From positions 338,506-402,505 of the forward strand of contig CANMGU010000002.1 of assembly GCA_947497455.1 (NCBI GenBank): 64,000 nucleotides of DNA, written 5' to 3'. This DNA comes from an uncultured Sphingomonadaceae bacterium (GTDB lineage: Bacteria > Pseudomonadota > Alphaproteobacteria > Sphingomonadales > Sphingomonadaceae). How positions within the stretch are numbered: position 1 is the stretch's first letter; each line of letters starts with the position of its first letter. Below the pieces are notes generated by a model. It had not been told where the DNA came from. It saw nothing but the letters and a program-made list of their open reading frames with translations, and did no database searches. This document shows positions 8,186 to 17,601 of this stretch, piece after piece. Position numbers and translations under genes: made by a program.

Positions 8186-10375
8186 TTAAGTTTCCGCCGC
8201 AACCTTATCTCCATAACTATACTGATAGGCATAGCCATATCCATAACCAGAATGTTGCGGTTGGACTTTGGTGACGATCCCGCCGAATATATGAGCGCGG
8301 GAACTGCGAATGCGTTGAATAGCAGACTGAATTCCGCGCATTTTTACTCCACCCGCTTCAATCGTGTAAATAACGCCCTCTACAGAGTCAGCAAGCAATG
8401 GTATATCGGCTAAACCAAGAACAGGAGGCGCATCAATAATGACAGTGTCATAGGTTCCGCTGAGCTTTGTGACCAACTCGCGCATCCGTGTGCTGCTAAG
8501 AAGTTCCGCTGCATTTGGGGGTATCGGCCCAGCGGTCATTGCATCAAAACCAAATGTTGTTTTTTGATGGATAAGCTGCGCAAGGTCATCTGAGCCAGAT
8601 AGACTGTTGCTCAAGCCTGCGCTATTTTCCATGCCGATCATCTTGTGAAGAGACGGATTGCGCATATCGCCATCGATTAACAAGATACGCTTGCCTGTAC
8701 TGGCCAAAACCGATGCCAGTGCCAATGCAGACGTACTCTTCCCTTCATTAGGGCGCGTGCTGGTAATCAGAAAAGACCGTGGAACCCCGTGATCGGTCAA
8801 GAAAGATAGGCTAGTTCTTATTGACAAATAGGCTTCCCAAGCCGTCGATTTTTTATCAGAGAGACTCATCAATATGTCTGCTTTTTCGAAATCCGGAATC
8901 GACCCCAGCGGTGCGATCCCTAGCTTTGATTTCAGATCAGCTGGATCTTTGACCGTTTGATCGATCTGCTCCATCACGAAAACGTAGGCCGCAGCCAAGC
9001 CCAGACCCACAAGTATTGCGAGTGCTATATTGAGCAGAAGAATGGGGCTAGACGGACTTTCCGCAGGCTGTGCGCGGTCAACAATGGAAATATTATTCGT
9101 ACCGACACCCGCCACTCCAATTTCTTTATATCGCTGCAAAAGACCATCATAAAGCTGGCGGTTCGTGTCCACTTCGCGCTGGTAAATATTGTACTGGATG
9201 GAAGCGCGCCGTTCACCGCTAAATTGGCGCTTCAACTGATTGACCTGACCGCGCAATTTTTGCTCTCTCTCAACGGCTTCGCTGTATCTGGCCGATGTAC
9301 CAATCCGCGAACGCGCTTCTTCTGCTGAAATACTCTGGTTTAGGGCAGCAATTTGAGATTCGATGGCTTTTGCAGCCGGATATTCAGGTTCAAACTGGAC
9401 CATGAGTTTGGCATATTCTGCCTGCGCTTTTGCGCGCTCTTCACGCAGACTGTTTAAGGCGAGGTTCGCCAGAGCATTTTTATTACCTGATCGTTGACGG
9501 GCTTCGCTCTCGGCCACAATTCTATCTGCGGTCGCTTGGGCAAGTTCTGCATTCAGCGCTTCGAGATTTGCGGAGGCTAGTGTTTTTTGGGAAACAGTCT
9601 TGCCATCTGCGGTCTGCTCAGAAGACAGTGTTATAATTTCCTTATTATCGGCATAGCCGGACAGCCTGCGTTCAGAATCTTCCAACCTTTGCTTGAGTTC
9701 CGCTAGCTGCTCTTCGAGAAATTTTCGAGCATCTGCCGTCGAATTGAATCGTCGGTCGAGATTAGACGCAATAAACTGCTCAATCCACGCATTGGCAACT
9801 ACGGCGGACAAATTTGCGCTGGGACTTTCAAAACTTACATCAACCAAACTGGATCCCAGAATAGGCGACACACCAACATGCTCTTGCAACAGATCGGTCG
9901 CCAGCTTCAAGCGTACATTTCTTTGCGCAGCAGATTGCGCTTTTGGTGCTTCTGTCAAAATACCGGAACTGTTCGGGTCAACGCCAAAGGTCTCAAAAAA
10001 TCCATCATCCGATGCCAAGTTTCTCGCGCGAACAACACGCTCAGCCAGCGAACGAGATTCAAGCAATGAATATTGTGTCTGATAAAACTCAAGGTTTTGG
10101 CCAGTTCTATCGGAGCTGGCGATGCCTTCTACGTTAGTTACATTGTCCTGTTCGCGGCTGATTTCGATTTGGGACGTTGAAGTGAAATAAGGTGTCATCA
10201 ACAGCGTTATGATGATGCCAAGAGCAACACAGACAGCTAGAATAGCGGCAATCGCAATCTTGCGTCGCAATACTGCTTGCCAATATTGCACCAATACGGG
10301 AGTTTCATGGGCCATATCGTCATACGGATCGTAACCCATATCAGCCTGTTCATTTTTATCGGTCATACTATCCAT
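8186..10375 (-). CDS. Wzc/ExoP-like polysaccharide co-polymerase and tyrosine autokinase
   Basis: A 729-residue inner-membrane protein. Domains in order: cytoplasmic N-terminus, first membrane helix (about 39-61), Wzz-type periplasmic domain with a long coiled-coil (about 200-390), GNVR-like segment, second membrane helix (about 445-465), then a BY-kinase domain with Walker A (NEGKSTSALALA, about 540), Walker A' (ILLIDGDMRNPS) and Walker B (TVIIDAPP). The C-terminus is a tyrosine-rich tail (GYGYGYAYQYSYG), the expected autophosphorylation cluster. Such proteins control polymer chain length and open the export channel with Wza. The Wza-like gene lies 27 nt upstream. Confidence in family is high; the polymer is unknown. 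Confidence 0.95.
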   Translation of the reverse strand: MDSMTDKNEQADMGYDPYDDMAHETPVLVQYWQAVLRRKIAIAAILAVCVALGIIITLLMTPYFTSTSQIEISREQDNVTNVEGIASSDRTGQNLEFYQTQYSLLESRSLAERVVRARNLASDDGFFETFGVDPNSSGILTEAPKAQSAAQRNVRLKLATDLLQEHVGVSPILGSSLVDVSFESPSANLSAVVANAWIEQFIASNLDRRFNSTADARKFLEEQLAELKQRLEDSERRLSGYADNKEIITLSSEQTADGKTVSQKTLASANLEALNAELAQATADRIVAESEARQRSGNKNALANLALNSLREERAKAQAEYAKLMVQFEPEYPAAKAIESQIAALNQSISAEEARSRIGTSARYSEAVEREQKLRGQVNQLKRQFSGERRASIQYNIYQREVDTNRQLYDGLLQRYKEIGVAGVGTNNISIVDRAQPAESPSSPILLLNIALAILVGLGLAAAYVFVMEQIDQTVKDPADLKSKLGIAPLGSIPDFEKADILMSLSDKKSTAWEAYLSIRTSLSFLTDHGVPRSFLITSTRPNEGKSTSALALASVLASTGKRILLIDGDMRNPSLHKMIGMENSAGLSNSLSGSDDLAQLIHQKTTFGFDAMTAGPIPPNAAELLSSTRMRELVTKLSGTYDTVIIDAPPVLGLADIPLLADSVEGVIYTIEAGGVKMRGIQSAIQRIRSSRAHIFGGIVTKVQPQHSGYGYGYAYQYSYGDKVAAET

Positions 10376-10402
10376 TAAATTTCAAAACCTTGCAGAACCA
10401 AA

Positions 10403-11113
10403 TTATCGTCTAAACAAGATGATCAGAGGCGTGGTTATAAGCGACGAACCCGAAATGATATCCTTGAAAATCCTCCTTGCCTGAGAATCTCCGACGACAA
10501 TGACATCGTTAGCGAACACCTCCGGATCGCTATAATTTCCACGTCGAATCCCCTTTAGGTTATACAAACCAGCCATTTGCTGGCCATTAACCGTTCGAAA
10601 GATCACAACGTCATTCAGTTTTGCAAACTCTCCGGCACCGCCTGCGGTCGCCACAGCGCGCATGAGTGTCATACGGCCAATAACGGGATAAAGTCCCGGT
10701 TCATCAACTTGACCGTCCACTGTAATCACCTGGCTGACGGTCTCTTCCAGATTGACGGTAACTTCGGGATCGCGAACATAGCGCCCTTGAAGGCGATTCT
10801 CGATTTCGTCCGCAAGCTCTCCCGGCGTTAAACCCGAGGCCTTGACCACACCGATTAATGGAAAGGACAGGCGTCCGCTAGCATCAATCTGTACTTCTTT
10901 GCTCAAATCTTCAATGCCGAAAACGTCAATCTTCAACTTATCGAATGGCCCAATCAAATAAGGTCGGTTGGAGCTTAGGAGGTCAACGCGTGTCGGTTCC
11001 GGAAGGCCCTCGCTCGAAACAACGGCAACGTCCGGCCCCCCTCCTAAAACTGTTTGACCTGCACAGGATGATAGCAAAAAGGCCATCAGCAGAAATGAAA
11101 AGCGTTTGATCAT
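10403..11113 (-). CDS. Wza/GumB-like polysaccharide export lipoprotein
   Basis: A 236-residue outer-membrane polysaccharide export protein. A lipoprotein signal with lipobox LSSC ends near residue 17. The poly-export domain starts at YLIGPFDKLKIDVFG and is followed by an SLBB-type segment (VTVDGQVDEPGLYPV). The C-terminal hydrophobic stretch ending IILFRR may form the amphipathic helix that lines the outer-membrane pore in Wza. It lies between the Wzy-like gene (109-nt gap) and the autokinase (27 nt), giving a complete export gate. At 236 residues it is shorter than E. coli Wza, as is usual for GumB-type members. Confidence 0.93.
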   Translation of the reverse strand: MIKRFSFLLMAFLLSSCAGQTVLGGGPDVAVVSSEGLPEPTRVDLLSSNRPYLIGPFDKLKIDVFGIEDLSKEVQIDASGRLSFPLIGVVKASGLTPGELADEIENRLQGRYVRDPEVTVNLEETVSQVITVDGQVDEPGLYPVIGRMTLMRAVATAGGAGEFAKLNDVVIFRTVNGQQMAGLYNLKGIRRGNYSDPEVFANDVIVVGDSQARRIFKDIISGSSLITTPLIILFRR

Positions 11114-11222
11114 CTTAGAATATATTCCACTACTTAAGAGCCTCCGTTAGACTAAGTGGTATCGCAGGTAAACCGTCCGTAGCCGAATAATATCGACTTT
11201 GTGAAGGAATTTCCTGACGCTC

Positions 11223-12716
11223 TTAGCGTTGATTGATGTCGCGACGCTGAACAGAACGAATAGCGTCATCGAAAATACAAACCAGAAGGGAAAATACCGC
11301 CACTACCGATGGCACACGCAACGGATAATCAACAGTACTGGCAGCTAGCAAAAACAATATTACCGTAAAACACATTAGCGCGCGATATTTGGCAGGGTTA
11401 GCGCTGCGCCAGTTTTTTGCCAGCGTCCAAAAGCGCAACGCAAGCCATCCGCAGGCACCTAAGGCGATCAGAATAGCAGGAATTCCGCCCTCAATTGGAT
11501 ATTGTAACCAGTCATTATGCGCTTGGTTCAGGTAGGTTGGCCGTAACAATTCCTGAGGCTCAACTATTTTATAAACATGTTCGAAAGAACCAAACCCGCT
11601 GCCCCAAGGCATGTATTCTTTCATCATTGTGAATAATGTCGGCAATAGCTGTACCCGCAGATCATCAACATCATTGCCGCTGAAGAGGCGATCAAATGCC
11701 AAGGACCGGGAAAGCAGTATAGACAAAACCACCATTCCAACTAATGCCATGATACTGATCGCCAGTACGACCCGGCGAACGGAAAACAACTTTCTTTTTG
11801 AGTGTTTTGAACCCCTCTTCCTTGATGTAGTCCCTGGGCGATAGTTGCCATAAAACACCAAAAACAAAGCTAAAACTAAAGCTGGAACCATCAAGACCAA
11901 ACCGGCTCTAGACACCGTTATAAAAATGAGTGGGACAAAAACAAATATTGTCGCAATCGAAGCATAGAATTTCAAAACGACATGTTTGGCAGTTGGCTTC
12001 AGAGAGCCCGCATACCAGCCAAGCATAACAATTGTCGATGCCAGCATAACGGCCTGATGATTACGATTGGCAAAAAGGCCAACGCCTGTTCCAAGATTTG
12101 TGATACGATAAATGTAAAGTGGCCCGCGCGCCGGACCAATGACCTGAAAGATCGCCCATATTGCACTGATCACGATCAAAATAATCATTACCGGTACTAC
12201 GCGCCTACGATACTCGCGATCAAGGTTGAGATAGAGCATGATTGCGGCCATTGGCACCGCAAGCGAGAACAAGCTATTCAATGTCTTCGATGGTGAAAGC
12301 GTCAACGGCCGCCATGGCTGTTCAATGCCTGCAATATCTGCAATATCAGCGAATAACTGGCGACCCGGTAACTCGACCCAGGTTGATGGTGGCAAAGGTA
12401 TTAACTGAACAACCATGAGAACGAATAACGCACCGACAATATAGAGAGGAAACATCCGTCCCTTCCATTGCTCCTGGGTTTTGATGGTCAGCGCGTATGC
12501 GCAAAAAAGAATAGCGAGCGGTCGCAAAAGGAGTAGTGATTGAATATCATCCCGCGAACCGCCGCCAGTAAAAAACACGATCACCAAGAAAGCGACAAAC
12601 ACATGGAAACACGCTTTCGGTGTGGACAGTTTGCCAACGACCATACCCAGGTTATTTTTCGAAAGTTTCATGACTTGGACACTTGTGATGAGTTTCTGCT
12701 GGCAAATATTGTTCAT
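11223..12716 (-). CDS. O-antigen ligase/polymerase-family membrane protein
   Basis: A 497-residue polytopic membrane protein with about ten hydrophobic segments and a large periplasmic loop containing the O-antigen-ligase/Wzy_C signature region (GVGLFANRNHQAVML, then GSGFGSFEHVY and NQAHNDWLQYPIEGG). The histidine-containing NxAHNxxL-type motif late in the chain is typical of this family. The start at 12716 has an AGGG ribosome site 5-6 nt upstream; a later ATG at 12671 lacks one. It heads the minus-strand export block (Wzy, Wza, Wzc, unknown). Whether it polymerises EPS repeats or ligates O-antigen cannot be told; linkage to Wza/Wzc favours polymerisation. Confidence 0.88.
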   Translation of the reverse strand: MNNICQQKLITSVQVMKLSKNNLGMVVGKLSTPKACFHVFVAFLVIVFFTGGGSRDDIQSLLLLRPLAILFCAYALTIKTQEQWKGRMFPLYIVGALFVLMVVQLIPLPPSTWVELPGRQLFADIADIAGIEQPWRPLTLSPSKTLNSLFSLAVPMAAIMLYLNLDREYRRRVVPVMIILIVISAIWAIFQVIGPARGPLYIYRITNLGTGVGLFANRNHQAVMLASTIVMLGWYAGSLKPTAKHVVLKFYASIATIFVFVPLIFITVSRAGLVLMVPALVLALFLVFYGNYRPGTTSRKRGSKHSKRKLFSVRRVVLAISIMALVGMVVLSILLSRSLAFDRLFSGNDVDDLRVQLLPTLFTMMKEYMPWGSGFGSFEHVYKIVEPQELLRPTYLNQAHNDWLQYPIEGGIPAILIALGACGWLALRFWTLAKNWRSANPAKYRALMCFTVILFLLAASTVDYPLRVPSVVAVFSLLVCIFDDAIRSVQRRDINQR

Positions 12717-12812
12717 TGGCCCTGTAGTCGACTAGGCTATTGATGGCTATTGATAATTGAGGCCCGGACTAAAATAGTGTTAGCGCACCAGCATCGAGCT
12801 TACGAGGCTGCT

Positions 12813-12899
12813 ATGTTTAATCTCCAACCCGAACTGGTGGCGGATGTGGGGGTACCGCGAAAACCCTTGAGGCGATTCAACTGGAGGCACGGATCCTGA
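12813..12899 (+). CDS. Possible 28-residue leader ORF upstream of wecB
   Basis: The 257-bp gap between the Wzy-like gene and wecB contains a short ORF with ATG at 12813 preceded by GAGG at a 6-nt spacing, a better ribosome site than that of wecB itself. The product is basic and arginine-rich towards its end (RKPLRRFNWRHGS). No homologue is recognised. It could be a leader peptide, an unrelated small protein or chance. The rest of the gap shows nothing clear beyond a short repeated CTATTGAT motif near 12737-12755. Confidence 0.25.
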   Translation: MFNLQPELVADVGVPRKPLRRFNWRHGS

Positions 12900-12973
12900 T
12901 AAATACACTACAGAACGACGTTCGATATCAGCTGTTATGAAAATTTTAGGCATAGGTCGGTATGCGATAGCTT

Positions 12974-14119
12974 ATGGAAACTCGCCAATCATCGCAGCCT
13001 AAAGTCGTCACGATTTTCGGGACAAGACCGGAAGCTATCAAGCTATTCCCGGTCGTTCGGGCTCTGTCAAAGCGCAGCATTCTGCAGAATATCAGCTGCG
13101 TCACTGCCCAACATCGACAAATGCTCGATCAGGTGCTGGATATTGCCGATATCGTACCGGAATATGATCTCAACCTGATGCGCGCAGATCAAAGCTTGGA
13201 TGAGTTAACCGGCCGTCTGCTTGCAGGCATTGGTCAAACGCTGGATACGATTCAGCCCCAGCGTGTGGTTGTTCAGGGCGATACCGCAACCGCCATGTGC
13301 GGAGCGCTTGCAGCTTATTATCGGAAAATTCCGGTAAGCCATGTTGAGGCCGGTTTGCGCAGCTATAATATCTATCATCCCTGGCCCGAAGAGGTGAACC
13401 GCAAGATTATTGGCACTATTGCTGACCAGCATTTTGCGCCCACAGAGACGTCGGCCGCTGCGCTGCGTAAAGAAAATGTGCCAGAGGATCAGATCAGCGT
13501 TACCGGTAACACGGTGATTGATGCATTATTGGCCACAGTTCAAAAGAGCCAGAAAACAGACCTTTTAGATAAGCGCCTAAAGGCCCTGTTTGAGAGATTT
13601 TCAGACAAGAAAATAATTGGCGTGACCAGCCATAGGCGTGAGAATTTTGGTGATGGTTTGACCAATATCGCATCCGCACTGCGCGAAATAGCAGGCCGTG
13701 ACGATGTTGCCCTGATTTTCCCGGTTCATCTCAACCCCAATGTCCGGGCTATCATGATTGATGCGCTGGGCGGCCTGAGCAATGTTGCCATGACCGAACC
13801 GCTGGATTATCCCAATTTTGTGGCACTTTTAGATGCATGTACGTTTATGTTGACCGATAGTGGGGGCGTACAGGAGGAGGCTCCGGCATTGGGGAAACCG
13901 GTGCTGGTTATGCGCGATACGACCGAGCGGCCGGAGGGCGTTGCAGCCGGCACCGCCAAGCTGGTTGGAACCGATAGAGACCTGATCGTGAAAGAAGCTA
14001 ACAAGCTGCTTGATAATGAAGAATATTACGATTCCATGGCAAAAGCCCATAATCCTTTCGGAGATGGCCAAGCCAGCGAACGGATTGCAGATATAATCGA
14101 GCAAAGTCTAATATCATAA
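12974..14119 (+). CDS. wecB: UDP-N-acetylglucosamine 2-epimerase (non-hydrolysing)
   Basis: A 381-residue protein of the WecB family (GT-B fold). N-terminal GTRPEAIK is at 16-23; the active-site segments HVEAGLRS, VTSHRREN, PLDYPNF and TDSGGVQEEAP follow in the standard order. It interconverts UDP-GlcNAc and UDP-ManNAc in the cytoplasm. The next gene, wecC, oxidises UDP-ManNAc to UDP-ManNAcA, so the pair supplies N-acetylmannosaminuronic acid for a surface polymer. It is transcribed away from the EPS export block from a 257-bp intergenic region. Length and motifs are normal. Confidence 0.95.
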   Translation: METRQSSQPKVVTIFGTRPEAIKLFPVVRALSKRSILQNISCVTAQHRQMLDQVLDIADIVPEYDLNLMRADQSLDELTGRLLAGIGQTLDTIQPQRVVVQGDTATAMCGALAAYYRKIPVSHVEAGLRSYNIYHPWPEEVNRKIIGTIADQHFAPTETSAAALRKENVPEDQISVTGNTVIDALLATVQKSQKTDLLDKRLKALFERFSDKKIIGVTSHRRENFGDGLTNIASALREIAGRDDVALIFPVHLNPNVRAIMIDALGGLSNVAMTEPLDYPNFVALLDACTFMLTDSGGVQEEAPALGKPVLVMRDTTERPEGVAAGTAKLVGTDRDLIVKEANKLLDNEEYYDSMAKAHNPFGDGQASERIADIIEQSLIS

Positions 14120-14236
14120 GGCTCCAAGCAATATCCCAGAGAATCTGACGGCATTACCTAATTATTTACGATGTTCCGATATCGCAGATCTTGAATAATT
14201 GCGCCTCATCAGGTGCGCTCAGGAGATTTTGCGACT

Positions 14237-15535
14237 ATGCTTTCCGACGAAAAACCTTCCGTCTGTGTCTTGGGTCTGGGCTATATCGGCTTGCCGACTG
14301 CCGCTGTTATAGCGCGTTCAGGGTGCCCGGTCCTCGGCGTTGATGTGGCAGCTCATGTCGTTGACACGATCAACAGCGGCAAAATCCATATCGAAGAGGT
14401 TGACCTTGATGGTCTGGTGCAAGGTGTGGTTTCGCGCGGTACCTTGCGGGCTTCGCTGCAAGTGGAACCCGCTGACGTATTTGTTATCGCGGTTCCGACG
14501 CCTTTTGCTGACAACCATGTACCGGATACCAGCTATGTGATGGACGCTGCTACTAATGTTGCGGCAGCGTTGAAAGCTGGTGATACGATTATTTTAGAAT
14601 CCACGTCGCCTGTTGGCACGACCGAAAAAATGCGGGATTTGATCGCGAAGCTCCGTCCTGATCTCAAGATACCGGGCTTGACCAACGACATACCAGATGT
14701 TGCGATTGCATATTGTCCGGAACGGGTTCTGCCGGGAAAAATACTAGAAGAGCTGACCAATAACGATCGCTGCATTGGCGGCATTACGCCTCGTTGCGCC
14801 CGTAAAGCTCTGGATTTTTATCGCCGGTTTGTTCGTGGAGAGTGCGTCACGACAAATGCTCGCGCAGCAGAAATGACAAAGCTGGTAGAAAACAGCTATC
14901 GCGATGTGAACATCGCCTTTGCCAACGAACTTTCCATTGTGTCTGATGAGATGGATTTAGACGTATGGGAGATCATCCGCCTCGCCAATCGCCATCCGCG
15001 CGTCAATATCTTGCAGCCCGGTCCAGGAGTCGGCGGGCATTGTATCGCTGTTGACCCTTGGTTCATTGTGCATGGTGCACCCAATCATACGCCGCTAATA
15101 CGTATCGCCCGTGAAGTGAATGATGGCAAAACTGGTCATGTGCTGGAGCAGGCATCGTTGATGATCGACGAATTTCCGGGTGTCTCAATCGCCTGCTTCG
15201 GATTGGCTTTTAAAGCTAATATCGATGACTTCCGGGAAAGCCCGGCCCTAAAAATCGCGGCCAAGCTAGCGCGGCGTTATGGCGGACGGATTAAGATTGT
15301 AGAGCCTTATGCCAACGCACTACCGGCCGCGTTTGAAGGGACGGACGCGCAGTTGATCGATATTGACGAGGCTCTGGAAAGCTGTCCGGTGATGATCACG
15401 CTCACCGACCATGATATGTTCAAATCCATTCCATTGGACGAGCGGGCGGGGAAAGTTGTTTACGATACGCGCGGTATTTGGCCAGACCAACCAGACAATC
15501 TGCAGGCAAGCAGAGATCTTCGACTTGCCAGTTAA
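14237..15535 (+). CDS. wecC: UDP-N-acetyl-D-mannosamine dehydrogenase
   Basis: A 432-residue nucleotide-sugar dehydrogenase. The ATG at 14237 is chosen because AGGAG lies 11 nt upstream; a GTG further up would add eight residues without a ribosome site. The NAD-binding loop GLGYIGLP is at 13-20, and the catalytic cysteine is in PGVGGHCIAVDP. The C-terminal UDP-binding domain carries FRESPALKI. The two-fold, four-electron oxidation of UDP-ManNAc to UDP-ManNAcA uses two NAD+. It follows wecB after 117 nt and probably shares its transcript. The FADNH/VPDTSYV segment is as in WecC-type enzymes rather than UDP-glucose dehydrogenases, but substrate is inferred mainly from the linkage to wecB. Confidence 0.92.
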   Translation: MLSDEKPSVCVLGLGYIGLPTAAVIARSGCPVLGVDVAAHVVDTINSGKIHIEEVDLDGLVQGVVSRGTLRASLQVEPADVFVIAVPTPFADNHVPDTSYVMDAATNVAAALKAGDTIILESTSPVGTTEKMRDLIAKLRPDLKIPGLTNDIPDVAIAYCPERVLPGKILEELTNNDRCIGGITPRCARKALDFYRRFVRGECVTTNARAAEMTKLVENSYRDVNIAFANELSIVSDEMDLDVWEIIRLANRHPRVNILQPGPGVGGHCIAVDPWFIVHGAPNHTPLIRIAREVNDGKTGHVLEQASLMIDEFPGVSIACFGLAFKANIDDFRESPALKIAAKLARRYGGRIKIVEPYANALPAAFEGTDAQLIDIDEALESCPVMITLTDHDMFKSIPLDERAGKVVYDTRGIWPDQPDNLQASRDLRLAS

Positions 15536-15716
15536 GAAGCGGCCAGTATTAAATCGCGGACGATTCTCCGATATTCTATCCGCTTACCATCTTCATCGAG
15601 CAAGCGCAGCAGATGGTCCATAATGAAGTAAGAACATATGGAGATCTCACAAGCCAGAAAACCAAGCAAAATCATTGCCTTAAGAGACAATATGAGAATG
15701 TCTGGGATAATATAAA

Positions 15717-15808
15717 TGGCGGACACGGAGGGATTCGAACCCTCGAAGGACCGTGAGGCCCTTGCCTCCTTAGCAGGGAGGTGGTTTCAGCCGCTCACCC
15801 ACGTGTCC
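15717..15808 (-). tRNA. tRNA-Ser(GCU)
   Basis: A cloverleaf can be drawn on the minus strand: acceptor stem GGACACG pairing with CGTGTCC, discriminator G and encoded CCA; a 3-bp D stem; anticodon stem CCTCC/GGAGG closing the loop CTGCTAA with anticodon GCT; a long variable arm as expected for serine; and a T arm with GGTTCGAATCC. The long variable arm plus G73 supports serine identity for AGC/AGU codons. No protein gene overlaps it. Confidence 0.95.
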
Positions 15809-16078
15809 GCATGACTGGCTTGGCCAAGGACAAGCGCTATAACGGCGCATCGCACGCCCTGCAATGGGTAAAGTGCGTTGCATCGTCGCGGATTATCGGC
15901 ACCAGACCAAAAATTAGCCTGAAGCAGGTCTGACTGCAGCAAATAGGTCGTGATTTGGACAATTGTCCCTCGAAACACTCAACAGATCGCAAAATCGACT
16001 CGGGTCGTCGTCCGTTCATTGCGTAGTCATCGCGAAACGCCAAGGTCGAACGCGGCTGGTATGGGAAGGAGTTTACCC

Positions 16079-16948
16079 ATGACTAAGTCGTGCCCAAAGG
16101 AAAAGTCTGTGAAAATATATACCCGTGAGATTCTCGGCAGAAAGCTGCTTGGCCTGTTCGCTGTCGCTGCTTTGGCCTGTTCGCCAACCTTGTCTCCTGC
16201 TTTTGCGCAGGTACAGACGATTGACCCCAATGACGCGATTGATGCTGATCTAGATACACCGGACTATGATGGAAATTTTGAACCGGTTGAACAAGAGACA
16301 CAAACCGTTGACGATGCTCCGATTGATGGCGATCTTGATGGTGATCTGGTCCAGCCTGGTCAGACGGAAGACAACACCGTCTATGAAAATAGCGTAGACC
16401 AAAATAACTACGATCAAAATACCATCGGTTCGGATGGCGAGGTCGTCGCAAATGTCGATGAGGCCACGACTTTTCAGGATGATGATCTTATCGGCGCGGC
16501 GGAAGGCGTATTTGGCAAGGGTGCCAAGGGTCTGGCCGGGGTAATTGAAGATATCCTGAAGAAGCAGGGGCGCCCCAATGCCTATATCGCCGGTCGGGAA
16601 GCTTCTGGCGCATTTGTGGTCGGCTTACGCTATGGATCCGGCAAATTATTTCACAAAATTGAAGGCGAACGGCCAGTATATTGGACAGGGCCATCCATCG
16701 GCTTTGACGTCGGCGGCAACGCTGCGAACAGCTTTGTGCTGGTTTATAATCTCTACGATACCGAAGACCTTTATCAGCGCTTTCCGGCGGGAGAAGGCGC
16801 GGCCTATTTCGTTGGCGGCTTTCACGTGAGCTATTTGCGCAGTGGCGATAAGGTGCTGATCCCGGTTCGTTTGGGTGCAGGCCTGCGGCTAGGCGCAAAT
16901 GTTGGCTATATGAAGTTTAGCAAGAAGCAGAAATGGCTGCCCTTTTAG
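16079..16948 (+). CDS. EipA/DUF1134 family envelope protein
   Basis: A 289-residue exported protein. The frame is open far upstream, but the ATG at 16079 has AAGGAG 7 nt before it and gives a normal signal peptide ending near AFAQ. After it comes an acidic, aspartate-rich linker (about 40-140), then the conserved DUF1134 domain (FGKGAKGLAGVIEDIL, GLRYGSGKL, GPSIGFDVGGN, the C-terminal GANVGYMKFS). In Brucella and Caulobacter the homologue EipA is a periplasmic protein needed for envelope integrity. The exact molecular role is unknown. It is convergent with ribE, only 7 nt apart. Confidence 0.88.
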   Translation: MTKSCPKEKSVKIYTREILGRKLLGLFAVAALACSPTLSPAFAQVQTIDPNDAIDADLDTPDYDGNFEPVEQETQTVDDAPIDGDLDGDLVQPGQTEDNTVYENSVDQNNYDQNTIGSDGEVVANVDEATTFQDDDLIGAAEGVFGKGAKGLAGVIEDILKKQGRPNAYIAGREASGAFVVGLRYGSGKLFHKIEGERPVYWTGPSIGFDVGGNAANSFVLVYNLYDTEDLYQRFPAGEGAAYFVGGFHVSYLRSGDKVLIPVRLGAGLRLGANVGYMKFSKKQKWLPF

Positions 16949-16955
16949 GCAAAGA

Positions 16956-17570
16956 CTAAGCTGAAACGGTGCGTAATTTCTCCATCCGCGAGAGATAGCG
17001 CGCCAATATATCAATCTCCAGATTGACCTGGTTTCCTGACTTGAGATCGGCGAAAGTCGTGACGCTAGCAGTATGCGGAATGATATTCAGACCAAAAATC
17101 GTACTGCCGTCCGGCTGATCTTCAACGCTGTTAACGGTCAGGGATATACCATCAACCGTGATGGAACCCTTTGGAGCCAGATAAGCTGCGATCGCCTTGG
17201 GCGCATGGATACGAACGGGATGCGAATCGCCCTCTGTTTCGATAGAAACAACATCGCCGACCGCATCAACATGGCCAGTGACGATATGACCACCCAGCTC
17301 ATCGCCGACTTTTAGCGCGCGTTCCAGGTTAAGCTTCCGCCCTTCAGTCCACATAGATTGGGCCGTTTTAGATATGCTTTCAGCCGAAATATCGACGGCG
17401 AACCAGTCGGCACCCTTGTCAACAACCGTCAGACAGGCGCCGGAGCAGGCGATAGATGCACCGATATCGACGCCGCTCATGTCATAATGGCAAGATATCA
17501 CCAATCGCAGGTCACCCCGCTCTTCGACCGTCGTGATTGTGCCGATATCCGAAACAATGCCTGTAAACAT
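16956..17570 (-). CDS. ribE: Riboflavin synthase
   Basis: A 204-residue riboflavin synthase alpha chain built from two lumazine-binding repeats: MFTGIVSDIG at the N-terminus and the second repeat beginning near GHIVTGHVDAVG. It dismutates two 6,7-dimethyl-8-ribityllumazine molecules into riboflavin and a pyrimidinedione. It lies 31 nt downstream of ribD on the same strand, as in many alphaproteobacteria. Lumazine synthase and GTP cyclohydrolase II are not in the window. No FMN riboswitch was recognised upstream of ribD. Confidence 0.95.
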   Translation of the reverse strand: MFTGIVSDIGTITTVEERGDLRLVISCHYDMSGVDIGASIACSGACLTVVDKGADWFAVDISAESISKTAQSMWTEGRKLNLERALKVGDELGGHIVTGHVDAVGDVVSIETEGDSHPVRIHAPKAIAAYLAPKGSITVDGISLTVNSVEDQPDGSTIFGLNIIPHTASVTTFADLKSGNQVNLEIDILARYLSRMEKLRTVSA

Positions 17571-17601
17571 GGAAGACCTTTATGATGGTTGAGCGAAGAA
17601 C

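Noticed and set aside
15532..15675. 47-codon ORF on the minus strand between wecC and tRNA-Ser, ending DLILAAS
   Set aside because: It has an AAGG too close to the ATG, overlaps the wecC stop and shows no recognisable homologue; it may be a remnant but evidence is too thin.
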